Below, in pieces: positions 16,793 to 25,796 of a stretch of DNA of 64,000 bases. The stretch comes from UBA2421 sp002343075 (GTDB lineage: Bacteria > Planctomycetota > Phycisphaerae > Tepidisphaerales > Tepidisphaeraceae). Where the stretch lies: assembly GCA_937982565.1 (NCBI GenBank), contig CALJLN010000022.1, positions 1 to 64,000 on the forward strand, in the 5' to 3' direction. Every line of letters starts with the position of its first letter. The first letter of the stretch is position 1. The position numbers and the translations under genes were made by a program. The notes beneath the pieces were generated by a model. The model made no database searches. It was not told the origin of the DNA and saw nothing but the letters and a program-made list of their open reading frames with translations.

Positions 16793-18325
16793 ATGGTTCC
16801 GCGTGCACTATTTTCTTCGTCGGTTGACCCCTCCTCGGAGCGATTTGGGCTGTTCACACCGATGCGCGATTCGGCAGGAACGACTGTCGATTTCCGCATC
16901 GACTTCCTCAGTGTCGCCGCGGATGAGGATAAGTGTGGTGAGGTTGCGGGGAAAGGGCTTCTGGCGGTTGCGCCGTCGCTGGCCGACTCCCGACTGTTCA
17001 AGTGCTTCTCAAGGCTTGCCGATTCCGGCGGTACGTTTAATGACGAGTTCGATGTAGAGGGATCGGCCACAGAATCGCCCCGGCGGCTGATGATGCAGGG
17101 GTTTTGGATCAAAGACCGCGTCGTAGCGCACTGGCGCGACGCAATTGAGCAGGAACGAAGCAAGGTCGCGGTCGAGCAGCGCATCGCCGAGCGCACCGCC
17201 AGGGCCGAAGCACGAAGCGATCAACTTCGGTATCTCGCGCTGGCCCTGGCCGACGCCGAAGCCCGAGAGCGCAAACGGCTGGCCGGGATTCTGCACGACC
17301 ATTTTCAGCAACTGCTCTCCGCTGCAAAACTGAAGGCCGGCATGGTCCGCCGTGCGGCACAGGAGCCATCTGTACAGGCGGGCGTGCAGCAGATAGAGGG
17401 CCTTCTCGAGGCTGCCATCGCCGAATCGCGTGCGCTGACGATCGAGCTGTGTCCACCCCTTCTGTACGATGCGGGGCTTCACGCGGCGCTCGATGCACTG
17501 GCGCGTAACTTCCAGACACGCCGGGGTTTACGCGTAGTCGTCGATGCGCATCCCGATGCCGAGCCGGCAACAGAGCAAATTCGCGTGCTGTTGTATGAAG
17601 CAATCCGCGAACTGTTGGAAAACGTTGTCACCCACGCAGAGACCGATCACGCCCGCGTCGAGACAACCCTGCTCCCCAACGGGCAGATTCAAGTCTCGGT
17701 TTCTGATGAGGGGAAGGGGTTTGATGTCGGCCTCATGATCGATCGATCCGGCCAAATCGATCACAGTCGACTGGGCATGCTGGAACTGCGCGAACGCCTG
17801 CAGTTTCTTGGGGGCGATCTCCGAGTCGAATCAACGCCCGGCCAGGGTACGCGCGTGCGAGCGATCGTTCCCGCGGAGATTCGAGTGACAACCCTGCAGC
17901 CGACCGTGCAACCCACGTCGGCGGCCACGCATTTGCTCCGGCGTGATTTCACGCCCCGGAATGGCCCGGCTCGCGTTTTGGTCGCCGACGATCATGCGAT
18001 CTTCCGGGAGGGCCTCGTCGCGCTGATGAAACAAGAGCCACGCCTGACGGTCGTCGCCGAAGCCGCCGACGGCGAACAGGCGGTGGAACTGGCTCGGCAG
18101 CTTCTTCCCGACATCGTCCTGCTTGACATTAACATGCCAAAACTCAGCGGCGTTGAAGCGGCGCGGATCATCTCGCGCGAAAACCCCAATGTGCGGATCG
18201 TGGGACTCTCCATGCACCAGCAGGAGGACATGGCCGAAACCATGAGCGCCGCCGGAGCGGTGGCCTACGTTACCAAGGCAGAAGCTTCGGACGCGCTTCT
18301 GGAGATACTGCGGAAGCTCTTGTAG
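16793..18325 (+). CDS. Histidine kinase (HisKA_3) with C-terminal receiver domain
   Basis: This encodes 510 residues; no earlier in-frame start exists because a stop lies at 16763. Residues ~5-110 look like a PAS-type sensor. A coiled coil (~115-165) leads to the NarX/DesK-type dimerisation domain with phospho-His in ERKRLAGILHDHFQQLL (~160-177). The ATPase domain has ELLENVVTHA (N box) and DEGKGFDVG (G1). After a linker, a receiver domain (~390-510) follows with VADDH and the acceptor Asp in IVLLDINMPKLSG and Lys in YVTKAEA. There is no membrane segment, so the sensor is cytosolic. The C-terminal receiver on a NarX-class kinase suggests self-regulation or a phosphorelay to the upstream regulator. 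Confidence 0.9.
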   Translation: MVPRALFSSSVDPSSERFGLFTPMRDSAGTTVDFRIDFLSVAADEDKCGEVAGKGLLAVAPSLADSRLFKCFSRLADSGGTFNDEFDVEGSATESPRRLMMQGFWIKDRVVAHWRDAIEQERSKVAVEQRIAERTARAEARSDQLRYLALALADAEARERKRLAGILHDHFQQLLSAAKLKAGMVRRAAQEPSVQAGVQQIEGLLEAAIAESRALTIELCPPLLYDAGLHAALDALARNFQTRRGLRVVVDAHPDAEPATEQIRVLLYEAIRELLENVVTHAETDHARVETTLLPNGQIQVSVSDEGKGFDVGLMIDRSGQIDHSRLGMLELRERLQFLGGDLRVESTPGQGTRVRAIVPAEIRVTTLQPTVQPTSAATHLLRRDFTPRNGPARVLVADDHAIFREGLVALMKQEPRLTVVAEAADGEQAVELARQLLPDIVLLDINMPKLSGVEAARIISRENPNVRIVGLSMHQQEDMAETMSAAGAVAYVTKAEASDALLEILRKLL

Positions 18326-18432
18326 CCATTCTCCTGACGAACAGATTTGTAGGGGACGGCTCCTCGAAAGCGACTGTCAGACTCAGGCTCTCGGCGGGTC
18401 TGCCCACCCAACCCAACCGGTGTAAACATAGA

Positions 18433-18468
18433 CCCCGCCGGAAGAGCGATGGTGCCCGACCGGCGGGG
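18433..18468. repeat. GC-rich inverted repeat downstream of the kinase gene
   Basis: A perfect 9-bp stem, CCCCGCCGG (18433-18441) and CCGGCGGGG (18460-18468), has an 18-nt loop and lies 108 bp past the kinase stop codon. There is no T-run on either side, so it is not a classical intrinsic terminator, but it could protect or end the kinase transcript. Nothing else was found in 18326-18528. Confidence 0.4.
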
Positions 18469-18528
18469 AGAGTGCGGTGATCCTGCTGGTACTGCGGCGG
18501 CGCCTGCTCATGTCGCGCAGCGGCGCGC

Positions 18529-18693
18529 TCAACCCTTACGCGCTGCGGAGACAAACACACACACCACAAACAACGCTGCGGAAACGGCAAACAGCATCCT
18601 CGCCAGAGTGGCCGCTGTTCCGTCGACGCCACTGAGGCCCACGATTGCAGCCAGCGTAGAAACACCCAGAAACACAGCAGACCAGTGCAGCAT
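18529..18693 (-). CDS. DUF1328-like small membrane protein (copy 2)
   Basis: This encodes 54 residues from ATG 18693 (MLHWSAVFLGVSTLAAIVGL), with AAGGAAA upstream; seven more residues are possible from an earlier ATG. The pattern of MLhWsavFLgvstlAaivGlsG, a second hydrophobic helix and a short basic end parallels copy 1 at 15102-15281 but is much diverged. It sits 31 bp after the entericidin-like gene, so the two are probably co-transcribed. Confidence 0.7.
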   Translation of the reverse strand: MLHWSAVFLGVSTLAAIVGLSGVDGTAATLARMLFAVSAALFVVCVFVSAARKG

Positions 18694-18724
18694 GACCAAC
18701 TGATTTCCTTTCAAAAATGCCGTT

Positions 18725-18874
18725 TCAGTTTGCAGCGTCCTGAATCTTCTCCCCGGCCCTCTCGAGGTCCTTGCCGGCGCCTTCAGTTGTATTGCACGCC
18801 AGAGACTGTGTCAGACCCACGCCAGCCACGATCGCAACAAGCGCGAGACGGATGATTGACTTGAAACTGAGCAT
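18725..18874 (-). CDS. Entericidin-like small lipoprotein
   Basis: This encodes only 49 residues from ATG 18874, with TTGGAGT upstream. The signal peptide MLSFKSIIRLALVAIVAGVG leads to TQSLAC as lipobox, and the mature peptide NTTEGAGKDLERAGEKIQDAAN keeps the entericidin pattern of C-N-T-x-x-G-x-G-x-D-x-x-x-x-G-x-x-I. Entericidins A/B in E. coli are stress-induced lipoproteins linked to lysis control; related genes are very widespread and often of unknown role. It is placed between two signalling genes and next to a DUF1328 gene, consistent with an envelope stress island. Confidence 0.8.
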   Translation of the reverse strand: MLSFKSIIRLALVAIVAGVGLTQSLACNTTEGAGKDLERAGEKIQDAAN

Positions 18875-19104
18875 GGTGGACTCCAAACCGTTCGGCGTCC
18901 GCTGGACTCATAGCGGCGACTGCGGCAGCCACCTCGGCTGCCACAACACATCGCCGCCGGCAGCCAACAACTCCACCGAACAGGCCGGAATATAGAAAAC
19001 AGCACTACCCCATTTGTATCGGGAATCTTGCCAAGACTGTTTTCGGGGACACGGCTGAGGGACGCATCGGGGAATTCCCGACCCGCGGCAATGAGCACGG
19101 GCTG

Positions 19105-21327
19105 TCATCGAGATTCGAGCAGCTTCGCGACTGCAGCCAGCAGCTCGTTGGGATAGATCGGCTTGGCAAGATGTGCATCAAAGCCCGCAGCAAGCGCTTG
19201 CGCCCGATCTTCAGCGCGCGCGAAGGCCGTCAATGCCATAGTGGGGATTTTCCTGCCTGCCGCTTCTTCAAGCTTGCTCACTTCCCGGCGGAGTCCGTAG
19301 CCGTCCATTTCGGGCATTCCGATATCACTCAAAAGGAGATCAAACTCCTGCTGCCGCAGCAGTGCGAGCGCTTCGGCGGCGGAAAGCACCACCTGCACTT
19401 CTGCCCCGCCGCTCTCTAAAATTGTGCGAATGATCGAACCTGCCGCAAAATCGTCATCGACTGCCAGCACGCGCTTTCCCTTGATAATGGCACGATCGAC
19501 CATCGACCCGCGCGGCTTTTCGGACGTCACTTCAGAGGTGGACTCCGTGCGCAACGGCAGTTCTACGGTGAAAGTTGCGCCCAAACCTTCGCCCGGGCTG
19601 TCTGCGGCGACCGTTCCACCGTGCATTTCGACCAGACTACGCACAATGGCCAAGCCCAGCCCAAGCCCGCCAAACTCGCGGGTGGTCGAACCGTCGGCCT
19701 GCCGAAATCGCTCGAATACGTGCGGCAGAAACGACTGCTTAATGCCCCTGCCGGAGTCTTTCACGGTCAATCGCAAGAACCCGCCTTCGGATTGAAGGCG
19801 AACCTCAACCGTTCCGCCGACCGGGGTAAACTTCACGGCGTTGGTAAGTATATTCCAGACAACCTGTTGCAGCCGGGCGGGGTCGGCTTCGATAAACGCT
19901 GCTTCTGTATCGTCAAGCTCGGTTGTGAGCGAAATCTGCTTGTTGCTCGCCGCCGGCTGCACCGCCGTCACCGCCTGGCGGACGATCGCCCGGAAATCCA
20001 CCAACTCCGGCTGCAGCGCGAGCTTACCGGTGAGAATCCGATTCATGTCCAGCAGGTCTTCAATCAGCCGCGCCTGTGCCTTGGCGCTGGCATCGATAGC
20101 CTCGATTCCTCGTTCGAGGTTCTTCTCGCGCATCTTGGGATCGCGCAGCAGCCTGGCCCATCCGAGGATGGCTGTCATCGGCGTGCGCAACTCATGGGAA
20201 AGCGTCGCCAGAAACTCGTCTTTCACCCGGCTGGCGCGGATCAGGTCCGACCGAGCCCGCCGCTCGGCTGCCAACAGCGATTCTCGTTCCTGCTGCGACC
20301 GCTTCTGATTTTCGATGTCTGTGCACGAACCGAACCACCGAACGTTCTTGCCGTCCTTTCCGCGCACGCCAACCGCACGGCACAAAAACCAGCGGTATGA
20401 CCCGTCGCTGCCCCGGCGAAGCCGATACTCGCTCTCGAAAGCTTCGCCTGTGGTGCGCGAGTGATTCCATCGCTTGATGGCAGAAGGCTGATCCTCCGGA
20501 TGCAGCCAACTCTCCCAGCCTTTGGACGTCATTTCCTCCATCGCGGCACCGGCAAACTCAGACCAGGGCCTGTTAAAAAAGGTGGCTTTCCCGTCCCCAT
20601 CGGTTATCCAGATTAGCTGGGGCACTGCTTCGGCAAGATCTACAAACTGCTTGTTGCTGGCGGTTTCATCCTCCAGGGCACCCTGGTAAGCCTGAGATAG
20701 GTCAATCACCGTGCGGCGGTTGATGAGCGCCAGCGCAAATGCCAGCAGCAGGCTCACCCCAATTCCCCCTCCCGCGGCAACCATCGCGGCACGCCGCTCG
20801 AGGTCGTAGCGCTCGCTCTTGTGCTTGGACTCAGTGAGCATCATTTCCCGCAAGATGCGCCGCATCACGTCCATTTCGGACTTTCTCGCGTTCAGTCCTT
20901 GCGTGGTGGGCGCCGGAAACGGGCGCAGCGCTTCCCACCGTAGAAATGCTGAATTCAACTCACTGATACGATCTGCCTGCCCAGCCGTCTCGCCGATCAG
21001 GGCGTGCAATTGTGCAAGCGCCTTCGGAACGCTCTCACGGGATGCCAGGTAAGGATCGAGAAAATCGCGGTCGCCTGTCAGCAGCCAGCCTCGATAGCCT
21101 GTCTCCATATTCACCAGCAGGCGCTCGACGTCGTAAATCTTCGCGATTGACCGCTCTCCCTCCCGCGAGAGGTCGGAGGCGCTTAGCCAATAAAAGAACA
21201 GGATGGAAAGTAGTATTGCATGGCCGGCAAGCAACATCAGCGGGGACGCTACTGCCCGCCATAGCGTGCGACCAAACTCCGCCTGTGTGAACTTCTTCTG
21301 CGGCATCACCTGTTCTCTGGAGGCCAT
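19105..21327 (-). CDS. Hybrid sensor histidine kinase / response regulator with CHASE3 and PAS domains
   Basis: This encodes about 740 residues from ATG 21327, ten bp after the upstream receiver gene; ATG 21306 is an alternative. A membrane helix at ~28-50 is followed by a CHASE3 extracytoplasmic domain (VNMETGYRGWLLTGDRDFL), a second helix ~185-205, a PAS domain (~235-345: PQLIWITDGDGKATFFNRPW, then RWFLCRAVGV), HisKA with phospho-His in FLATLSHELRTPMTAILGW, HATPase (NILTNAVKFT; GLGLGLAIV) and a C-terminal receiver (VDDDF; LLLSDIGMPEMDGYG). It senses a periplasmic signal and relays phosphate internally. The short receiver protein immediately upstream is its likely partner. Confidence 0.92.
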   Translation of the reverse strand: MASREQVMPQKKFTQAEFGRTLWRAVASPLMLLAGHAILLSILFFYWLSASDLSREGERSIAKIYDVERLLVNMETGYRGWLLTGDRDFLDPYLASRESVPKALAQLHALIGETAGQADRISELNSAFLRWEALRPFPAPTTQGLNARKSEMDVMRRILREMMLTESKHKSERYDLERRAAMVAAGGGIGVSLLLAFALALINRRTVIDLSQAYQGALEDETASNKQFVDLAEAVPQLIWITDGDGKATFFNRPWSEFAGAAMEEMTSKGWESWLHPEDQPSAIKRWNHSRTTGEAFESEYRLRRGSDGSYRWFLCRAVGVRGKDGKNVRWFGSCTDIENQKRSQQERESLLAAERRARSDLIRASRVKDEFLATLSHELRTPMTAILGWARLLRDPKMREKNLERGIEAIDASAKAQARLIEDLLDMNRILTGKLALQPELVDFRAIVRQAVTAVQPAASNKQISLTTELDDTEAAFIEADPARLQQVVWNILTNAVKFTPVGGTVEVRLQSEGGFLRLTVKDSGRGIKQSFLPHVFERFRQADGSTTREFGGLGLGLAIVRSLVEMHGGTVAADSPGEGLGATFTVELPLRTESTSEVTSEKPRGSMVDRAIIKGKRVLAVDDDFAAGSIIRTILESGGAEVQVVLSAAEALALLRQQEFDLLLSDIGMPEMDGYGLRREVSKLEEAAGRKIPTMALTAFARAEDRAQALAAGFDAHLAKPIYPNELLAAVAKLLESR

Positions 21328-21337
21328 CGCCTGCAAA

Positions 21338-21694
21338 TCAGAGCGAGCGTCCGAGTGTATCAACCGAATCAAACAGTTGATCCGACCCCTTCAACCAAAA
21401 TGCGTCCGCCCCCGCCGCACGCGCTCGCTCCGACACACTGTCGTCGGCGCTGTAGACGATCAGGCGGAGCGACGTCGCGCGCGAGTCTGTTCGAATGGCC
21501 TTTACCAGTTCCAGACCGTTCATGCCCGGCAGCCGCTGATCAATGATCACCACATCAGGCACTTCCGCAGCCAGTGTCGCCAGAGCCGCCTCTGACGAGA
21601 GGCAGCACTGAACAGTGTGGCCGTGAGATTCAAGTAACTGCACGACCACCTCTCGCAAATCAGCGTGGTCGTCCACTATCAGTATTTTTGCCAT
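21338..21694 (-). CDS. Stand-alone receiver (CheY-like) response regulator
   Basis: This encodes 118 residues, a single receiver domain with no output domain: IVDDH at the start, acceptor Asp in VVIIDQRLPGMNG, Ser/Thr switch in LIVYSADD, and the Lys in FWLKGSD. It is followed 10 bp later by the hybrid kinase gene, so they form a two-gene operon and it may shuttle phosphate to or from the kinase. Confidence 0.9.
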   Translation of the reverse strand: MAKILIVDDHADLREVVVQLLESHGHTVQCCLSSEAALATLAAEVPDVVIIDQRLPGMNGLELVKAIRTDSRATSLRLIVYSADDSVSERARAAGADAFWLKGSDQLFDSVDTLGRSL

Positions 21695-21811
21695 CGCTGC
21701 GGTCGTTGCATGTGGCGAGCGGGCAATTTGCCGACAGCCCTGTGGTGCAACGCTCCTCGCCGCGATTCTACTCGCTTTCAGGCCACGGTGGCGAGGGGAG
21801 CCGACTGCAAT

Positions 21812-22228
<417 letters not shown>

Positions 22229-22353
22229 TTAAGACCAACAGCAATGTCGCGATCAAACGAGATGGCAAAATCGGCAGAAAAGCCCAGCCGGGCATCAGGA
22301 AAACCCCGAGACAGGAACCACCGCCGCAAGCTGGCCCGGCGGGCATAGAAAAC

Positions 22354-22383
22354 AACCCCCGTAATCAAATAACTACGGGGGTT
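22354..22383 (-). terminator. Intrinsic terminator for the tRNA-Asp transcript
   Basis: A perfect stem of 10 bp (AACCCCCGTA at 22354-22363 and its complement at 22374-22383) has a 10-nt loop. On the minus strand it lies directly downstream of the tRNA and is followed by TGTTTTC, a short T-rich tract. Confidence 0.75.
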
Positions 22384-22393
22384 TCGAGTAAGA

Positions 22394-22467
<74 letters not shown>

Positions 22468-22628
22468 TGCAATTGCGAGTCGTGCAATTTATGCTTCGAT
22501 TCGAGCGTGTCAAGCGCCCTCGGCGGGAGGTTCTATGTGTTCCCTCGAATCGCCGTTTCTCAAACCGAGCGATCGCGTCCTGCGGCAAGAATTGCTACCG
22601 GCGGTAGACAGGGATCGTGGGTAGCGTG

Positions 22629-22645
22629 GGTTGTGGAAAACAACC
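22629..22645. promoter_or_regulatory. Short inverted repeat upstream of the pectin operon
   Basis: GGTTGT (22629-22634) and ACAACC (22640-22645) form a perfect 6-bp inverted repeat with a 5-nt spacer about 90 bp before the first gene of the catabolic operon. The size fits an operator for a dimeric regulator, but no regulator gene is adjacent and no promoter was identified. The rest of 22468-22734 shows nothing. Confidence 0.25.
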
Positions 22646-22734
22646 AATTCCTTGTGCGTTTGACTGATTTGGTATCGCAACGCTTACGGTTTTGCTAATC
22701 ACTACGCGCTGAATTCGACGAATCTGGGTTGTCA

Positions 22735-23892
22735 ATGGCACGATTTGAGAGAATAGTCACACTTCAGCAGCCGCGCACCCTCGCCTTCGGCGCGGGATGT
22801 GCTGCGGAATGCGCCGGGGACATCGCCAGGCGGGGGCTGCGATCGGGGCTGGTTGTCACCAGCCCGGCCACGCGGGCATTGTGCCAGCCGGTCGTCGAGG
22901 CGCTCCAACAACATATAGCGACCGTGGCAATCTGGGATGGCATTACTGCCGAGCCTACCCTCGCCGACTTTCGAGCCGGACTGGCGATTGCTCGGGAGAT
23001 GCGCGCCGATGCGGTCTTTGGCATCGGCGGCGGGAGCGCACTCGATGTCGCCAAGCTTTTGGCGGCGCTGGTGGATGGTCAGCAAGACATCATTGAGACG
23101 TTTGGTATCGGCAAGCTCGCGAGACGCAACGCGTACCTCGCCTGCCTGCCCACCACCGCGGGCACGGGCAGCGAAGTATCTCCCAATGCGATCCTGCTCG
23201 ACGAATCACAACAACTTAAGCGAGGCGTGATCAGTCCGTTTCTGGTGCCCGATGCGGCCTATGTCGATCCGGCACTGACGCTCACCGTTCCACCCGCCGT
23301 GACCGGCGCAACGGGTATGGACGCCCTGACACATTGCATTGAAGCATATGCCAACAAACTAGCGCACCCGATGATCGATACCCTGGCGATTGAGGGCATT
23401 CGGCGCATCTCCGGCAACCTCAGGAGGGCGTTCCAAGGTGGCACCGACCTTGCCGCCCGCACAGAAGTAGCGCTGGGCAGCATGTATGGCGGGATTTGCC
23501 TCGGGCCGGTCAACACTGGTGCCGTGCACGCACTTTCATATCCCCTCGGCGGGGAGTTTCATGTGCCGCACGGCGTGGCCAACTCGGTGCTGCTTTGCCC
23601 TGTCATCGAGTTCAACCTCCCCGCCGCTGCCGATCGATATGCAGACATCGCGATCGCGCTCGGCGCCGATCGCGGCCCGGATGATCTCTCCACGGGAAGA
23701 AATGGCCTGACGTTGTTGCGTCAGCTGGCAATCGACGTCGGCATTCCCCCGAGCATGAAATCGCTCGGTATCCCTGAGGCCGCAATCGACCGCATGGCCG
23801 ACTCAGCAATGACCATCACGCGATTGCTCGACCGCAATGTGCGGCCTGTAACGCGCGACGATGCGATCATGATTTACCGGAGCGCAATGTGA
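22735..23892 (+). CDS. Iron-containing alcohol dehydrogenase
   Basis: This encodes 385 residues from ATG 22735. Family motifs are clear: GIGGGSALDVAKLLA (nucleotide binding), PTTAGTGSEVSPNAIL, GMDALTHCIEAYANK, and the metal-binding His cluster in AVHALSYPLGGEFHVPHG. It belongs to the group III Fe-dependent NAD(P)-linked dehydrogenases that interconvert alcohols and aldehydes/ketones. As first gene of the operon it may reduce or oxidise a uronate-derived hydroxy acid or aldehyde; the substrate is inferred from context only. Its stop overlaps the next start (GTG 23889). Confidence 0.9.
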   Translation: MARFERIVTLQQPRTLAFGAGCAAECAGDIARRGLRSGLVVTSPATRALCQPVVEALQQHIATVAIWDGITAEPTLADFRAGLAIAREMRADAVFGIGGGSALDVAKLLAALVDGQQDIIETFGIGKLARRNAYLACLPTTAGTGSEVSPNAILLDESQQLKRGVISPFLVPDAAYVDPALTLTVPPAVTGATGMDALTHCIEAYANKLAHPMIDTLAIEGIRRISGNLRRAFQGGTDLAARTEVALGSMYGGICLGPVNTGAVHALSYPLGGEFHVPHGVANSVLLCPVIEFNLPAAADRYADIAIALGADRGPDDLSTGRNGLTLLRQLAIDVGIPPSMKSLGIPEAAIDRMADSAMTITRLLDRNVRPVTRDDAIMIYRSAM

Positions 23893-24743
23893 AACATCAA
23901 GGTGTGGTTGTCCCGATCGTGTCCCCTTTTTCGCGCGCCGGCGAGGTGGATGTCCCCGCCGTCGGGCGGATTGTTGAGCTACTGATTAGCCATCGCATTG
24001 GCGGTATCTTTCCGTTGGGAACCACTGGCGAAGCTGCGAGCATTTCATCGGCCGATCGCCGGGCGATCGTCGAAGCAACCATGCAGGCGACGAGGGGGCG
24101 CGCAACGGTCTATGCAGGCATCGCCGGCAACTGTTTCAGCGATTCGGTCGGGGCCGCGCGCGACTACAAAGCACTTGGAGTGCATGCCGTGGTGGCGCAT
24201 ATGCCATCTTACTATCCGCTTAACGACACGGAGATAGAGGCCTATTTCCTGCGTCTCGCCGATGCGGTGCCGCTGCCGTTGGTGTTGTACAACATCCCCG
24301 TGACGACACATCACCACATCGCACTTGGCTCGGTCGACCGTCTTCGGGAACATGGGAACATCGTCGCAATTAAGGACAGCGCCAGCGATCCCGCCCGACT
24401 GACCGAACTGCTCAAGCGCACCGGCGGGCGCGGGAGCGATTTTCCGGTGCTGCTCGGAAGTAGCGCCTGCTTTGCCCACGGCTTGCGCGCTGGCGGGAGC
24501 GGATTGGTTCCCAGCGGTGCACACGTGGTTCCCGGCGAGTATCAGGCGATGTATGAAGCCGCACTAACGGACAATTGGCCCGAGGTCGATCGGTTGCAAC
24601 ACCTTACCGATACTGCGGTTGCGCCGTATCTCAAGGGAAAAAGTGTCGGGCAGGGATTGGCGGCGCTCAAGGCCATGCTCGAACAACGCGGCGTGTGTGG
24701 CCGGACGATGCTTTCGCCGCTGCTCGACGCCCCGGCGGACTAA
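23889..24743 (+). CDS. DapA-family aldolase/dehydratase
   Basis: This encodes 284 residues from GTG, overlapping the dehydrogenase gene by 4 bp. DapA/NAL superfamily motifs: GIFPLGTTGEAASI near the N-terminus, the Tyr in LVLYNIPVTTHH, and the Schiff-base Lys in NIVAIKDSASD. In catabolic operons such proteins act as 2-keto-3-deoxy-aldonate aldolases or keto-deoxy-glucarate dehydratases rather than dihydrodipicolinate synthase. Here the setting with pectin enzymes points to cleaving a 2-keto-3-deoxy acid from galacturonate, which is inference. Confidence 0.85.
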   Translation: MKHQGVVVPIVSPFSRAGEVDVPAVGRIVELLISHRIGGIFPLGTTGEAASISSADRRAIVEATMQATRGRATVYAGIAGNCFSDSVGAARDYKALGVHAVVAHMPSYYPLNDTEIEAYFLRLADAVPLPLVLYNIPVTTHHHIALGSVDRLREHGNIVAIKDSASDPARLTELLKRTGGRGSDFPVLLGSSACFAHGLRAGGSGLVPSGAHVVPGEYQAMYEAALTDNWPEVDRLQHLTDTAVAPYLKGKSVGQGLAALKAMLEQRGVCGRTMLSPLLDAPAD

Positions 24744-25766
24744 ATGACGCATATAAAACCAATCATCGGCATCAGCATGGGCGACCCGGCCGGCATCGGC
24801 CCGGAAATCATCGCCTCGGCGCTGGCAAAGCCTCTGCCGAGGCAACTTTGCCAGCCAGTCGTCATCGGCGACGCTGCGGTGATGCGCGCAGCGACAGGCT
24901 TTGCCGGCGTAAAACTAGCCGTCAACCCCATTCGTTCGATAGCCGATGCCACATGCGATCCCGCCGCGATTGACGTCTTTGATCTAAATCTGATTCAGGG
25001 AACCCAACTCCAGCTAGGCGAGGTAAGCGCCGCTGCGGGCCATGCGGCGTTTGAATCGGTTCGGGTGATGATCGATCTTGCGATGCGAAAGCAGATTGCC
25101 GCAACGGTGACGGCGCCAATACATAAGGAAGCGTTGGCACTCGCGGGGCACCATTTCCCCGGACACACCGAGATATTCGGGCACTTCACCGGCACGAAAG
25201 ACTTTACAATGATGCTCGCCGCGGGGCAGATTCGCGTGGTGCATGTCAGCACACACGTGTCGCTCCGGCAGGCTTGCGATGCTGTCACTCGCGGGCGGGT
25301 GCTGAAGGTGATTGAGCTGGGCTTTGACGCCTGCCGCAAGCTGGGAATCGAGAATCCGCTTATCGGTGTTGCCGGACTCAACCCTCACGCCTCCGACGGC
25401 GGGCTTTTCGGCACTGAAGAAGCCGAAGCGATCATCCCCGCGTGCAATGACGCGCGTGCCAGAGGCATGCGCATCGAAGGCCCACAACCCGCTGATACGT
25501 TCTTTCCGAAAGTGGTTGCCGGCGCGTACGACCTGGCAGTGGCGATGTATCACGATCAGGGCCACATTCCCACCAAGCTTCAGGGGTTTAAGTATGACGC
25601 GCCATCGCGTACCTGGACCAGCGTCAAAGGAATCAATGTCTCGCTCGGCATGCCGATCGTGCGCGCCAGCGTCGATCATGGCACGGCGTTCGATCAGGCG
25701 GGGAAAGGAACTGCCAGCGATGCGAGCCTGCTTGATGCGATTGAATATGCGGCGAAGATGGCATGA
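24744..25766 (+). CDS. PdxA-family 4-phosphoerythronate/threonate-type dehydrogenase
   Basis: This encodes 340 residues and starts at the base after the upstream stop codon. The PdxA signature is complete: GISMGDPAGIGPEI, metal-ligand His in GHHFPGHTEIFGHF, MYHDQGHIPTKLQGF and RASVDHGTAFDQAGKGTA. Classic PdxA serves vitamin B6 synthesis, but paralogues (PdxA2) next to DUF1537 kinases oxidise D-threonate or D-erythronate 4-phosphate to give dihydroxyacetone phosphate. A DUF1537 kinase gene follows at once, so a catabolic PdxA2-type role is more likely. Confidence 0.9.
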   Translation: MTHIKPIIGISMGDPAGIGPEIIASALAKPLPRQLCQPVVIGDAAVMRAATGFAGVKLAVNPIRSIADATCDPAAIDVFDLNLIQGTQLQLGEVSAAAGHAAFESVRVMIDLAMRKQIAATVTAPIHKEALALAGHHFPGHTEIFGHFTGTKDFTMMLAAGQIRVVHVSTHVSLRQACDAVTRGRVLKVIELGFDACRKLGIENPLIGVAGLNPHASDGGLFGTEEAEAIIPACNDARARGMRIEGPQPADTFFPKVVAGAYDLAVAMYHDQGHIPTKLQGFKYDAPSRTWTSVKGINVSLGMPIVRASVDHGTAFDQAGKGTASDASLLDAIEYAAKMA

Positions 25767-25796
25767 GCTTTCGTCCGATCACCGGTTTGGTCAATC

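Noticed and set aside
23889..24743. Lysine biosynthesis dihydrodipicolinate synthase (dapA)
   Set aside because: Its operon of acid-sugar enzymes points to catabolic aldolase activity; the family fold alone cannot separate them.
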